Assembly (NCBI RefSeq): GCF_016920785.2
Contig: NW_024609835.1
Coordinates: 175,436,798 to 175,500,797 of the forward strand
Reading direction: 5' to 3'
Length of the DNA stretch: 64,000 nucleotides
From: Ixodes scapularis
Taxonomy: Eukaryota; Arthropoda; Arachnida; Ixodida; Ixodidae
Below, piece by piece: positions 11,304 through 21,898 of this stretch. Every line of letters starts with the position of its first letter. Within the stretch, counting starts at the first letter, position 1. A program made the translations under genes and the position numbers. The notes under the pieces are model-generated. The model made no database searches. It saw nothing but the letters and a program-made list of their open reading frames with translations, and was not told the DNA's origin.

Positions 11304-11928
11304 TGATGCGGAGCATCGTTCCATCACACTTCATCGGAAGAACGGAGTGAAGTCGAGTCAACAGCGGTGAACTGAACGCGCGCAGAAGTTGGTTTGGTCT
11401 TTATGCCTTGATGGAGATGCGCCTCAACGGGTAATCGGTCTCTTAGCTGTAGATGAGAAATTTAGCCAGTGCAGTAAAACCACTAACTTGGGATTTTTAC
11501 CGTGCATCACGCAGTAGTCATCACACGAACGCGTGCCGGTACGAAACTCATCGAGATCGAAACGGGCGGGGGCGGCGGGGACTCGAACCCAGGAGGTTCC
11601 CAGCGGAAGCTTTCGCTCCACGCTCCGAGCTGAGACGCGTTAGCCCACTCGGCCACTTTCTCACCTTGAACGAGCGCAGCGCGCTACCGCTGCTTATATT
11701 CACACTTGTAGGAGAGGAGACTAGAGGGGGAGAGTTGCGCATGCGCGCGCGGTGTGAGTAGAAGCGAACGCACGCGAAGTGCACGCAGCTGGTAGAGAGA
11801 GGGAGCGGAGAGAGTAACGCGCAGCTGTTGGAGAGAGGGAAGGAGGAGAGTTGCGCATGCGTAGTGTGAGTGCGGACTACGACGCCGCGGGACATAGACC
11901 CAAGCAAGAGATGCTCCGCATCTAAAAC
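11304..11928. repeat. Composite repeat with GATGCGGAGCATC ends
   Basis: Both ends carry the palindromic block GATGCGGAGCATC (left 11313-11325; right in reverse complement near 11909-11921). The SINE at 11411-11700 lies between them. At 11735-11885 two diverged copies of GAGAGTTGCGCATGCG with GTGTGAGT follow. Whether the ends define one transposable unit is inference. Confidence 0.45.
11411..11700 (-). mobile_element. tRNA-Ser-headed SINE, copy 1
   Basis: On the minus strand the head contains an A box TGGCCGAGTGG (11645-11655) and an exact B box GGTTCGAGTCC (11579-11589). The spacing and arms resemble a serine tRNA with a long variable arm. A tRNA-unrelated body follows down to about 11411. 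The body is shared with 26095-26311. Tick SINEs of this build (the Ruka type) are known from the literature; identity with Ruka was not verified. This is not a functional tRNA gene, because the acceptor stem does not close and the unit is fused to a body. Confidence 0.75.
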
Positions 11929-12406
11929 TCCACTAGTAAATTAGAACTAACTTTTACATGACATGTTTTAGGTGGTTCTGTATGACTGGTTTGCCTGAAA
12001 TGTTACGGTCGTTCGAAAAGTTATTAGCTCCACTTCGATTGTGACCCCACCTCGTTTCAGAGGCTCTATCATAGGAAAGCTTCAGAACCCTGCAGGAGAG
12101 GCATATAAATTAAGCATTGAATAGACATAATTCATAACAACCTATTGACAGCGTCGTTTAGAAGGTGAGCCGAGAAATAGGACCAAACACTTTAGGCGTG
12201 GCGCGGTAACCTCCTCGCATAACTTTATGCCTGTTAATGGCTTGGGGTAACCGATCTTTTAATTTAAACGATGAACAAACAATCGATCGCAGTCTTACTC
12301 GAAATTATTTCGCAGAAAATGATCGTCAACCAGAGTCAGATACAAGTTAAAATACACCAGAGGCTCCTTCTTCCCCCTTATTACCGCCACTCACTGTCCC
12401 TCTTAA
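11929..12406. other. No gene seen
   Basis: AT-leaning sequence without recognisable repeats or exons. Confidence 0.5.
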
Positions 12407-12408
12407 TA

Positions 12409-12569
12409 GGGACTTTTCGTAGATCGTTTTCGCCGTCCCGCAAGGCCCTCCGCAACCCGCTACGATAGCGGGAACTCCACAGTCAAGGCTATCGGCGCGC
12501 AGGCGCAGTAGCGACTTCTTCGTTGCGGGAGGGCTTAGCGGAGGGGGAACGCGGTCTACGAAAACTCCC
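12409..12569. mobile_element. TA-flanked GGGA foldback MITE, copy 1
   Basis: The ends GGGACTTTTCGTAGATCG and, in reverse complement, GGGAGTTTTCGTAGACCG are flanked by TA on both sides (12407-12408 and 12570-12571). The interior has GCGCGCAGGCGCAGTA. A partial copy follows at 12667, and relatives lie at 21729 and 28164. The TA duplication fits Tc1/mariner-like mobilisation. Confidence 0.8.
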
Positions 12570-12666
12570 TAATGCGACAGTACTCAGCTACCGAGGCGCT
12601 CGTTGGCGCCACTATATAGCCTCCCCTATACTCACAAAGCCAGGCAGTTGGACGACGGAGCCATAA

Positions 12667-12813
12667 GAGAGTTTTCGTAGATCGTTTTCGCCGTCCCGCG
12701 AGGCTCTCCGCAACCCGCTACGATACCCGGAACTCTACAGTCAAGGCCGTCGGCGCGCAGGCGCAGTAACGGCTTCTTCGTTGCGGAGGGCTTAGCAGAC
12801 GGGAAAACGCGGT
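12667..12813. mobile_element. TA-flanked GGGA MITE, partial copy 2
   Basis: It repeats the left and central parts of 12409-12569 (TTTTCGTAGATCGTTTTCGC, GGCGCGCAGGCGCAGTAA) but loses the right TIR at AACGCGGTC. It interrupts repeat B. The corresponding place in the copy at 48990-49010 reads straight from GAGCCATA into CGGTCGCAG with a few other bases. Confidence 0.7.
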
Positions 12814-12862
12814 CGCAGATTTGGAGCTAGAGGATCATGTAGCACAAGGCAATTCTCGGGGA

Positions 12863-13169
12863 ACCTAGAGTTCCTGTATAGGCACCCTACGGGAGCCAGA
12901 GTTGCGCGTTCATGCATGGCATGTGGATACAGCTCCTCACGTGACTGAATTCGGCGAATAGCAGCGCCGCGCGTTCGAGGCGTGCGGCGCGCTCAAAAGC
13001 CGGGGAACGTACGCCGGGGCGCGTGCAACGTCTGCTTTGTTGCACAACGCTTGATACGGCTCCTCACGTGATCGGATCTCGGCGAATAGCGGCGAGGGCG
13101 GCACGCGGCACGTGGAATCAAACGCGCAACTCTGGCTCCCGTAGGGAGCCTATAAAGGAACTCTAGGGG
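12863..13169. mobile_element. Foldback MITE, CCTAGAGTTCCT ends, copy 1
   Basis: The left arm CTAGAGTTCCTGTATAGG continues with GGGAGCCAGAGTTGCGCG. The right arm is its inverse, ending CCTATAAAGGAACTCTAG. The centre has two similar halves containing CTCACGTGA and TCGGCGAATAGC. A relative lies at 46608-46880. Confidence 0.8.
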
Positions 13170-13528
13170 AACCCACGGCTGTGGGGGAACCCTCTGGGGG
13201 AACCTGGTCTTCAGCGCACAGCTTTTGCAGTGGCGTGGACCCGAAACATGATTTTCAAACCCGACGAGAAAAGAAGCGGTAGCTCGAGGAACGCGAGGAG
13301 CACAAGCGGACATTCCATTGCTCCGGAGAAGTGTGTTTAGGCGTCTCGCAGCAGCAGGGCCGCCCGTTACGTGCCTCTCCTCTCATCCGCCTGTCTGCCG
13401 CTCTACAGTTTCAATTTCGGCGGCCGCATCTCCTGGCGATCTGCCAGAGTTTGTCAGTATGGAGGAAACTATATATATGGCGTCTCGTAACTGATGGCCG
13501 CTGCCTTTCCTGGTTGGTCAGCACAGCT

Positions 13529-13945
13529 GTATATGGTGCTTGGAAAGCGTCTCTAACTAACGTGTTTACCGCGCGCAAAAAAAAAAAAAAAAAAATAGAC
13601 TTTCCGATTTTTGCTTGATGACGTTATAGAAGTGGCATGCTGTCGCCGGTCGCGATCCTGGCGGTGTCCCAGCAGCGGTGGTGGATGTGGCAGACGCCCT
13701 TTCCGCCTCAGGCCGCTCTCTAGTGTGACAGTTCGAGTAGAGACGCCGCGAGGAGAGCGACACTCGCGTTCGCTCATACTTTTCGTTAGCCTTGCTACAC
13801 CCAACCACTGCAGGATTGCGGCATCCGACAGCATGATAATCCGGTTTCTGCGACGTCATTTGTTGCCACTTCGGGGCACTTTTTGATATATGGGCGGGAT
13901 AGGACGCTATACGCACCAGTCAGAAACGCGCTCCAGGCATCATAT
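13529..13945. mobile_element. TATGGTGCCTGG foldback family, copy 1
   Basis: The left end TATGGTGCTTGGAAAGCGTC is matched by the right end in reverse complement (TATGATGCCTGGAGCGCGTT). The interior shares CATGCTGTCGCCGGTCGCGA and ATGGGCGGGATAGGACGCTA with 30609-31026. It is about 417 bp and non-coding. Confidence 0.8.
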
Positions 13946-14284
13946 AGCACAACGTTGGGATGCCGTGGTTGGAAAACGTGGTGGTGTTTGTTTGGCGCAT
14001 TCCTATCGGGCACTTCAATAACTACCCTCTGCACGCTGCCTCTATTGGGCTCTCGAACTCGTTCCGAGCATGCACGCAAGCTCTCTTGTGCGGAACATCG
14101 GATGCCGCTCCTACGTCCACTGCCCCGCAGCGAATCGGGATTTGTTTTTCATTCAAGACGCTTCGGTCATGGATGGACGATAATAATGTCTGTACCCTTC
14201 ATAACGGGCAGTACCTTGCGCCACCTAGCCATATTGATGCTTACAATCATTGTGGCCGGAGTGCGAGTTATCTAAGCTCGATCT

Positions 14285-14560
14285 GAAATATCCGGAAACA
14301 CTTTCTGTTCTAGTGAAATGATAAAGCAGTTTGCGAGAGAGATAACGAATGTTGCCTGAGCTTCGTGACGCCGTATCTATCAAGCTCAGAAAGCCGCATT
14401 TTTAAATCGTGACTATGGTCCATCGCCCGCTCTGCACTGAGCTTCAAAACTGTGGCGACCACAAGACAGTCGGGGAAGGAAGTGCCGATACTCTAAGCCT
14501 AGCTTATTTCGTGGGCCTAGTTGGTACCACTGTGACCACTAGAAACTTCTTTACTCCACA
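14285..14560 (+). repeat. Dispersed repeat C, diverged copy
   Basis: It shares TGCCGATACTCTAAGC with 20975-20990. Upstream pieces (ATCTGAAA, CCTGAGCTTC, AGCTCAGAAAG) are shared with 20745-20965 and 46374-46575. The function is unknown. Confidence 0.5.
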
Positions 14561-14572
14561 TAGTCGAACAGG

Positions 14573-15672
14573 TTAAAGGGAAATTGAAGCGGTTCTATAT
14601 TTCAGTAAAAACACTAAAATCATCTTCATTTGGCCTCCAGGATCACGAATTTCGAGAATATCGAAGTACCGCTGAAGTCTCTCTTTTCCGGAACGTTACG
14701 ACATAAAAGAAGTTATCAGAATTTCCGCTCTCGCGCATCTTCAGCGCCGATCAAAGCTATGCACCCGCACTCTTGCTATTAAAAAAAAGAAAAAAAAAAA
14801 AAGAAAAGACTTCACGACATGTCAGTGCAGGGCAGTGCTGCCGACCTTAGGGATGTTCCCCTAGATTTAGGGATTTCGGTCATCGTCTAGGTGCAAAGGG
14901 AAATTTGTTGAAATCTAGGAATTGATTTTTAATGGGTTTCAGAGGGATTTAGAAACACGTTGCTTCCCTTTTTCCCTCTTCGTCCCGGCCGAGTGCAGCG
15001 GGGCAGAGATAATTTCCAGTGCTAACAACATCGATTTTGGGGGGCCACAGTAACAAAGCTTAATTATGTAAAAAGGTTTTAACGAAGCAAATTTAACCTT
15101 TAAATGGCCATTTAACTACAGGAATCTATTCTTAAAGGCCCGTTCACACACTTGCAACCGAGTACGACCGAGTGAGACAAGACCGGTTTTTAAGGCTCTC
15201 GCGATGCGCTGCTGCGGAGCTGTTCCTAAGACGTCGCAAGGAGCTTAGAAACCGGTCTTGTCTCTTTCCGTCCTACTCGGTTGCAAGTGTCTGAACTGCG
15301 CTCAGCTACTCCCTAACGATAATCTCTATATTGACGCAAATGAGCACGATTTCTGAAGATCTAGGAAAATCAAGGGAATTTCTCGATAAAATTTGGGGAA
15401 GAAACGATTGCGGAGGTTGGCAACACTAGTGCGGGGGAGTATACCTGGCACGCTTGCAAATGCACGCGCTGCCCACACCAGCGACACGCGCTTGGCGGCC
15501 GAAAGATTCTTTTATGACGTAACGACTGTTCGGAGGTTTTTCCTGTTCTCTCGCGTTTAGTTACAACTTCGGGAAAAACAAAAGTGATACTCAGAATCAC
15601 GGGATACAGATACTCTAGAATTCACCTCTAACTCCTGTTTTTGTTTCAAGGACCTCTTCAGCTTCCCTTTAA
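14573..15672. mobile_element. TIR element with TTAAAGGGAAATTGAAGCGG ends
   Basis: The left end TTAAAGGGAAATTGAAGCGG and the right end in reverse complement (TTAAAGGGAAGCTGAAGAGG) are TIRs of a 1.1 kb non-coding element. It contains a nested MITE at 15132-15303. The end type (TTAAAGG) resembles those at 3632 and 9408. Confidence 0.65.
15132..15303. mobile_element. Foldback MITE nested in the 14573-15672 element
   Basis: The left end TTAAAGGCCCGTTCACACAC is followed by TTGCAACCGAGTA and GACAAGACCGGTTT. The right arm contains AAACCGGTCTTGTCTC, TACTCGGTTGCAAGTGT and a degraded TGAAC end. Confidence 0.75.
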
Positions 15673-15683
15673 GAACCCAGGAC

Positions 15684-15906
15684 TATGCGGAGAGCAAGTC
15701 GTCTGCTTCTTGTGCAGGAGTTGCGGTGACGTCACAACTCACAACGACGCCGAGCCCTGATTGGCTTTGATTGAAAGGATAGTGGTAGACCTCAGTGAAT
15801 GTTTTGAGGTATGCCCACTATTTTCTTCAATCAGCCAATAAGAGCTTGGCGTTCTGACATGATCGCAACCCCTGTGCAAGAAACAGACGAACTTGCGCTC
15901 CGTATA
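15684..15906. mobile_element. MITE family A, copy 2
   Basis: The left arm ATGCGGAGAGCAAGTCGTCT is matched by a right arm ending ACTTGCGCTCCGTAT. The CRE-like TGACGTCA survives on the left but is TGACATGA on the right. See copy 1 at 1636. Confidence 0.85.
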
Positions 15907-16101
15907 TCTCCAGCACGCGCTCGTTGCCCTTCGCCGTGATTTGGCTGCGCCCGCGGCGAAGTGTTATCAAAGGCAGTAAGCTCGCGCTCGGGGCAGAGCA
16001 TCACACCGCATCCTTAACCGGTCATCGACCATAGTGCTTTCAAAGCACTAAACGTCTTCTTCCTCGCAGCGCTTGAGCAGTCGAGGAAGGAGGTCTCTCA
16101 C

Positions 16102-16256
16102 CTGGCAGGCGTCGTTGCCGCTCTCTCCCCCCGCGCAGTAGGTGCTCGCAGGCAGCAGGAACTGCTTCTCGGTGACCGCGTTGATCTTGGTCGTGCACTC
16201 ACGGTCCTCCACCACCGGCACTTGGGCCTCGCGCACGCGGAGGGCGATGGGACCCC
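16102..16256 (-). CDS. Masquerade-like gene: exon before the residue-195 exon
   Basis: This exon encodes 51 full codons after completing a Gly codon. The acceptor is at 16257-16258 (CAG before GGGGTCCC), and the donor GTGAGA starts at 16101. It carries the end of the protease-fold second barrel: PIALRVREAQVPVV, then a Cys in DRECTTK, then LLPASTYCAGG and GNDACQ. In trypsin-fold proteins the next residues are G-D-S-G-G-P. Masquerade proteins have a Gly in place of the Ser, but that residue is encoded in the next exon, which was not found. The Asp in NDAC occupies the position that gives trypsin-like P1 specificity (residue 189) in active enzymes. The reading frame is fixed by both neighbours and by absence of stops. 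Confidence 0.88.
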
Positions 16257-16796
16257 CTGGACGCCACCATGGGGAAGAGAAAAACGTTCTGGTGGCAGCT
16301 TCATAGTGATCCCGCAGAGTAGAACCATCACGGTTCGTGAGAAGTCGACCGAACGAGGAACTATGCCGGAACCATTCCTATAATAACCATTTGCGTCCTG
16401 GGCCGCCTTCTGAGCAAGCAGAGTAGCTGTATTTTGCGAAATTATGTAACGCATGCATCCACACCCCAGTGGCTAAGCAAGGTCACGTTGCACTCTATGC
16501 TCTCGACCTGATATAAGCTACTAGGACAAACTACCGCATGACGGTGCACTTCGTGACGCCGCTTGATTGCAGTTTTGAGGAGTTGCCACTCCGAAGCTGG
16601 AACGATTCCGGAATCATTCCGCACTTCCGCGACCCCGGAGTGGAGTGGGAATGGAATTAGATTCCTATCACCCTCAATGGAGCTGGGATGTTCCGTTCAT
16701 TTGTGAGATGTGTCTATCTTCGGCTGGGGGGCCTGCGGTCTGTACGCGCACGGTCAAAGTGGCCCTTGAAACAGCATCATTCCCCTTAAGGTGACT

Positions 16797-17718
16797 CAGG
16801 GATGGGCAGTATTTCAAATACAAGTATTTGAAATACCACCCATTCCTGAGTCACCTACTGCCTACCATAAAAACAACTACACCTACCATAGAACAATAAT
16901 TGCCAAAGTTACAATTATTGTTTTTATGCATCTGGTTGTAAGATATAGTCTCCATCCTTTATTCGGCCATGGGGCTTTTTGTCTTTTTCTCCTCCGGCTT
17001 TATTTTAAAAACACTGTCCAGAGCAGGAAGAAAACAACGTTTTGCACCGAATGCAGTACGTGTCTCTCAATCAAGCACAAGCGTTTAGTGACTTTGTGAT
17101 TACGGTGCTAGTCCAGGGCAAGAATAGTGACGAAATCGACGTTCACATGCAGACTGGCTAAATAAGTGCCTGTGACAACTTGTGATGCTTTCCAGCCTGA
17201 TTTTCATCCATAGTTTTGCCTGGAACATTCTAAACGCGCCGGTCGTCCAGATTTTCGTAGCTGGTGCGAGTTGCAACAATCAAAAAATTCTCTAGCTAGT
17301 GATGCGCGTCTTGGTCGTCTCGGTTCTTTCTTGGTCTTTACTAAAATGTAATCGACAAAAAAAGCTGCTTACCGCTCTGTACTCTTTTCACCTACTGCGT
17401 CCAAGCTGATTACATTTTTTTGTGATTATATTTCTATTACGTTACTAGAGCCTCGCACACTAACTCCCGAGTGTGCAATGCAAAATTAAAATGAGATACC
17501 CAGAAACCCGTTGCAGGTGCCCTGAAGTCGCTGACTCAAATTTTGAGGAATGTATTTGGAAAAGTATTTGGAGGAGACCAAATATATTTGGTTGTATTTA
17601 TATCTTGTACTTAAATGCTTTCTTGCAAATGTAATTAGATTTGTAATTAAATACATTTTGACGAAGTATTTTCTATTTGTATTTCGATACATATTTGCAT
17701 GTATTTTGCCCATCCCTG
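16797..17718. mobile_element. hAT-like non-autonomous element, CAGGGATGGGCA ends
   Basis: The left end CAGGGATGGGCAGTATTTCA and the right end in reverse complement (CAGGGATGGGCAAAATACAT) have the CAGGG start typical of hAT elements. The left 60 bp is itself a palindrome (AAATACAAGTATTT at its centre). The interior is AT-rich with repeated TATTTGTAT-type words near the right end. No transposase is seen. Flanks share GGTGACT but do not give a clean 8 bp duplication. Confidence 0.7.
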
Positions 17719-18927
17719 ACTGGTGACTGATAACTTCATTGTCTGGACGACTTATGCTCCCTCGAGGGAGAAAGTGGCTCCCTCAATGGAGCAACCGAAA
17801 CTGAATAGTTGTGAACGGATACGATGTCGTTCTTGGCGCCGCGAGACGCGACGAAGCGACTGTTGAGGCCATACGCGATCACACCTCCGGTCAAAGGCCA
17901 CCGGGCAGGGACGAAGCCATGCCACCCGCCTATCTCGGATGCAGGCCTTCTCACTCCAGAGGGCGCGCGCGGAGCCACAAGCGTGCACTAGTTTACGTTT
18001 CAGTGATACACATCGACATCTCCAGTGCCACCGACTGCTTTGTGCGACCACTGCTCGGATAGATAGAATCGGTGCTTCAGCGACGCGTTTTGCATATTTG
18101 GAATTTGCCAAGGTCTTTGATAAACGTCAGCTTTATGCTGCTTTTGGTGACAACACGATGTGGCTGTCAATAGACATTTTTCACGTTTATAAATTAGAGG
18201 AATGGAATTGAACGTTTCAGCCATTCAAGGAGTGGGAATAGGCCCAGGGCCCTCATTCCTGGGAATTTAAAAGAATGATATGTTCCAAAAAACACTAATT
18301 GCCCGAAATGAAGTTTAAATGAAATGGGGGGTGCTCATTCTGTAACACTGCTTGCTTGGCCCATCGGAACGACCGCAGCAGTGAGCCACCCGTGCAACCA
18401 TACGCCGTAACAAAACCTCGCAACCACTGCCGTCAAAACTACAGGCAATCACAAGTCAATAATACAGTCGTAAGTGACTGGCTTATTATTTTCGTGCTTC
18501 ATTATTTGTTTTCTTGCGATCTTCTTGGAAGGTCGCCATCTCAGTGGCTGCGGTGCGCTAATAAAATGCACGGGACTTTTCAAAACCATTCCCCTAATGG
18601 CTCTCTGGGTGCCGCCATTTTGTTCTACAGCAGTGCCATCTACATATATACGGGCGTTTCGACGGGATCGCCGAGGTAAAAGGGAAAGGGCGCACGCCCG
18701 ATCCCAAATAGCACACGACAAACCGCGGCCGTCCTTAGCAGGCGTTTTATCCGCTCCGGTGGAGCAGATGATGAAAAGGGCACGCGCCGTTCTCATCGTT
18801 TGGGAAGTTCCGGTGGACTGTACGTTGGTTGCACCGCCGGAACTGCCCTAACATAGAGTCTCATTTCCCTACTTTCTGGGTGTGGTGGTATAAAGTAGAA
18901 ATCGAAACCAAAAATAAAATGTGGTGC
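17719..18927. other. No gene seen
   Basis: Mixed sequence inside the 9 kb intron of the masquerade-like gene. Open frames here lack motifs. No paired repeat was recognised. Confidence 0.45.
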
Positions 18928-19267
18928 TGACGGTGCAACGCTACTCAAAGACCTTTCAACGTGCGACCAGACGCCGCGCACAGTGGGTGTGCCCGCCTAG
19001 GCTCCGTATATCCGCACCTTCGGCCGCCGAATCCTTGCGGAGCCGTCGCACAGGTGACAGTCGGGTGGGTCGGGTTCTGAGCAAGACAGCTCCCGATTGT
19101 CCAGGAAGTTGTCTTGCTCAGTACTCGCGACCTGCCCGACTGTCACCTGTGCAACGGTTCCGCAAGGATCCGGCGGCAGAAGGTCCGGATGTACGGAGCC
19201 TGGGCGGGTGCACGCCCTCTGTGGCGTCTGGTTGCGCGTTGAAAAGTCTTTCCGAGTTGCGTCGTCA
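18928..19267. mobile_element. Long-arm inverted repeat (about 165 bp arms)
   Basis: The left arm contains AAAGACCTTTCAACG, GACCAGACGCC, CACAGGTGACAGTCGGG and TGAGCAAGAC. The right arm has the inverse of each in the same order (GTCTTGCTCA, CCCGACTGTCACCTGTG, GGCGTCTGGTTGC, CGTTGAAAAGTCTTT). The arms cover nearly the whole 340 bp. Confidence 0.85.
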
Positions 19268-20744
19268 TATTTACACGCGACAGCGTCACCAACCCAGTAT
19301 TGGGCCTCGAAGCGATGGCCCACGTCCGTGAACCGGAAATCGCTCGTAATTGTTTAATGAATAACACCCATAAAACTCGCCTCTAAGGGGCAAATAATTA
19401 ATTATTTATATTAAGGTGCAACCCCACCGTGCATGACGTTTTCATGCTTTTTTGATGGCTTATTACTTTCTTTCTATGTATCTTACGTTTATAAAATGAA
19501 TGTCAAATTAAAGAGCTGTTTTTCAACGATACTTTAATGTCTCGATATTACGATTATTTTTAGTGGTTAGTTAATTATTTAGCTTTTAATAGACCACAGT
19601 CTCTAATATTGAAAAATTTATTTCTCAAGTTCTAACGTCCCATTGTCCACGATATTTTACGTGAGCGTTTGGTTGGATGTAATAAATTAAAAAAGTAAGC
19701 AACAAACTGTACAGATGATGTATATTTTAAAATAAAAAAATAAAGTTTAAAATTGTATTTTTTTTATGGCGCTGTAAAAACGGAATCACGTCAACTAATC
19801 GAAATAACGAGACATTAAATTATGAAGCATCCTTCGATATTACAATTTCCAGAACTTCCATATTGATATATTACACGTTAATAATGTTATAAGACCTGAA
19901 ACTTTTCCCATTCAGTTACGGCAAATTGTAGTTTCTTATTATAATATACAGATGGAGACACGTGTTCAAGAAGAGCTTGATGTGCATTTTTCGTCGTGTG
20001 CCGCTTGGAACGCCACGGGAAAGACAGAAAAAGCACCAGATGTAAGGGTGTCAGATTCCTGGATGCTCGCAGTGAGCGAGCCAGTGATGTCAGAACAACA
20101 AGCGCGAGACTGCGGGTGCACCACGGCTTCTTTTCGCGCGTTCTACTGTGCGTCGGTTCACATGCCCGTCGCGATCCAAATGAAATGGGCGCCATGAAAT
20201 GCATTCTGCCATTTCAGATTCCGCCACGTATGCGAAAACATTTTAATGATTTTATCACTTGCAAAAATCATTTTCGCAATCAAACTATGCTTGTCGGAAT
20301 GATTCGACTATATTTTGTTTCAAAAACCACCTCGGTGGCTCTTAAGTAGCAATGATATTAAAACAAAACACAAAACATTAAATCGTCTCGGTGTCTTTGA
20401 GCTAACGCGCTGGCCCATGAATCTATATTTTTTCGGATTTAAATATCGGCCGAGGTGCCCACAATCCGAAGGGGGCCAATCTGAGATTTCGGTTGCACGT
20501 CAAAAGATCTCCAGTTAATGAAAATAAACCCGCATTTTTTTTTTTATTAGGGCGTGTTAAGCAATTTTTATTGGTTTAGCTTGTGAGATACTTAGTTCAG
20601 AGCGCAGCAAACGCTGCGGGCTGATGAAGCCACTGAAGCATCGCAAAGAGCGCGAGGTTAAGCTGTTCGTTCTCTTTCTTTGCCTATACGGTCGGGATAA
20701 ACTAGAACCACTATATAAGCTACGCTTCATACACATCTTGGTGC
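19268..20744. other. No gene seen; AT-rich intron
   Basis: The stretch 19390-19950 is markedly AT-rich. No exon or paired repeat was recognised. Confidence 0.45.
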
Positions 20745-20965
20745 TTAAAATGATGGTTGTCAGTTATCTGAAACTTTATCGGAAACCACAGGAAACGCTT
20801 TTCCGTCCTCCACAAATGTTTAAACAGTTCGAGAAAAAGCAAAGCAATACTACGTGAGCTACCTGACACCGAATGCTGAGGAAGTCGCACTTTTGAATCA
20901 TGGCGATCAGCCGTTGCGTTTGATTTGTTACTAACGAACAAGATGGCAGCGCCCACAACAATATC
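20745..20965 (+). repeat. Dispersed repeat C, copy 2
   Basis: It contains TTATCTGAAACTTTATCGGA, CTTTTCCGTCC and GCTGAGGAAGTCGCA, shared with 46374-46575. A shorter match occurs at 52985-53110. The plus strand reads SYLKLYRKPQETLFRPPQM here and a similar peptide at 46386, but frames break in each copy. Whether the source was coding is unknown. Confidence 0.6.
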
Positions 20966-21025
20966 GGGAGGACAAGTGCCGATACTCTAAGCGTAGCTCA
21001 TTTGGTGTACCTCACAGGCTAAACC

Positions 21026-21236
21026 TAAAGCCCCTCCATCCTGGGAAAAGTGGCGCCATTCATTGTTGTGGAAATGCTCGAGGCACGTGCCGCGCGCCAC
21101 TTCTGGGAAATTCATGGCGTCTGAGATCTAGCTCAGTGCTGCGCTGTGCCGCCGTGATCTTCCCAATAGCTGCACATTGCACGTGCCTCGTGCATCGACG
21201 AAGCTTGCGCTACTTTTGAAACATGAAGGGGCTTTA
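21026..21236. mobile_element. MITE with TAAAGCCCCT ends and 8 bp target duplication
   Basis: The ends TAAAGCCCCTCCAT and ATGAAGGGGCTTTA are inverted repeats. The element is flanked by identical 8 bp GCTAAACC at 21018-21025 and 21237-21244. It is 211 bp and non-coding. An 8 bp duplication fits the hAT superfamily. Confidence 0.9.
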
Positions 21237-21728
21237 GCTAAACCAAGTGCGGTGGGGGATCGTTGACCGAGCGTGTTGTGGCACCGCAGACCAGAGCACG
21301 TGGAGAAATGCTCGAGCGCGAGCTCCTTTCAGGGCACGGAGCTCACGCTGCAAAACCTGTAGGGAATAAATCCCCTCCGTTCGCGCTGGTCTTTCATGTA
21401 ACCTCAGACGTGCCAGTGCACGAGGCCCGTCTCTCGAGCCGCCCTTGGAGGCAAATGGCGGCGCAGCACTAAAATGACTGGCCCTTGAGAAAGAATGGCG
21501 GTGGAGCACCCACTCGTGGCACGTGTCTTGCGCGTGTCCACAACAATGGTTGGCCGTACTTGTAAAAAACGCTTTTACCAAGGGGCTTTGGCAGGAACCC
21601 TGGGTTCAGTCGCCCATCTGCATCCTATTGTCGTGCGATCGTGTACCACATATACTGCGTAATACACGTTAAAGACACCGAGCTGACAGTTGTACAGCAC
21701 TTTTTATAATCTTCAACGGGTAACACTA
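21237..21728. other. No gene seen
   Basis: No recognisable exon, RNA or paired repeat. Confidence 0.45.
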
Positions 21729-21898
21729 GGGAATTGTAGTAGACCGTTTTTCTCCTCCGCTACGGTATCCCCGAAGAAAACGCCGCAGCTGCGCATGCGC
21801 GCCGCCAGCCTTATCTGCATAGTTCAAGGTCTTATGGCGGATTACGGAGCGCTATCCGGGTGCTTAGCGGGCTGCGGAAACCGTCTACTACAATTCCC
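21729..21898. mobile_element. TA-flanked GGGA MITE, copy 3
   Basis: The ends GGGAATTGTAGTAGACCGTT and, in reverse complement, GGGAATTGTAGTAGACGGTT lie between TA dinucleotides (21727-21728, 21899-21900). The centre contains CTGCGCATGCGC, as at 28164. Confidence 0.85.

Larger units (their letters stand above)
12640..13520 (+). repeat. Dispersed repeat B, copy 1 (with two insertions)
   Basis: It shares CGGTCGCAGATTTGGAGC, CTTCAGCGCACA, CCCGAAACATG, TTTTCAAACCCGACG and GGACATTCCAT with 49000-49690 (same orientation) and 48430-48655 (reverse). Here it is interrupted by the MITEs at 12667 and 12863. The short stretch coding for FLVGFENHVSGP on the minus strand recurs in all three copies, but it is a repeat consequence and not evidence for a gene. 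Confidence 0.75.

Noticed and set aside
11560..11675. Possible tRNA-Ser gene on the minus strand
   Set aside because: The A and B boxes are present, but the acceptor ends do not pair and a SINE body follows that recurs at 26095.
12993..13313. Minus ORF ending FLVGFENHVSGP, also seen in part at 48339 and 49418
   Set aside because: The recurrence is due to repeat B copies; frames differ at the edges and no domain is recognisable.
15370..15600. Possible terminal exon of the masquerade-like gene
   Set aside because: The minus ORF lacks GDxGGP, SWG and PGVY-type blocks.
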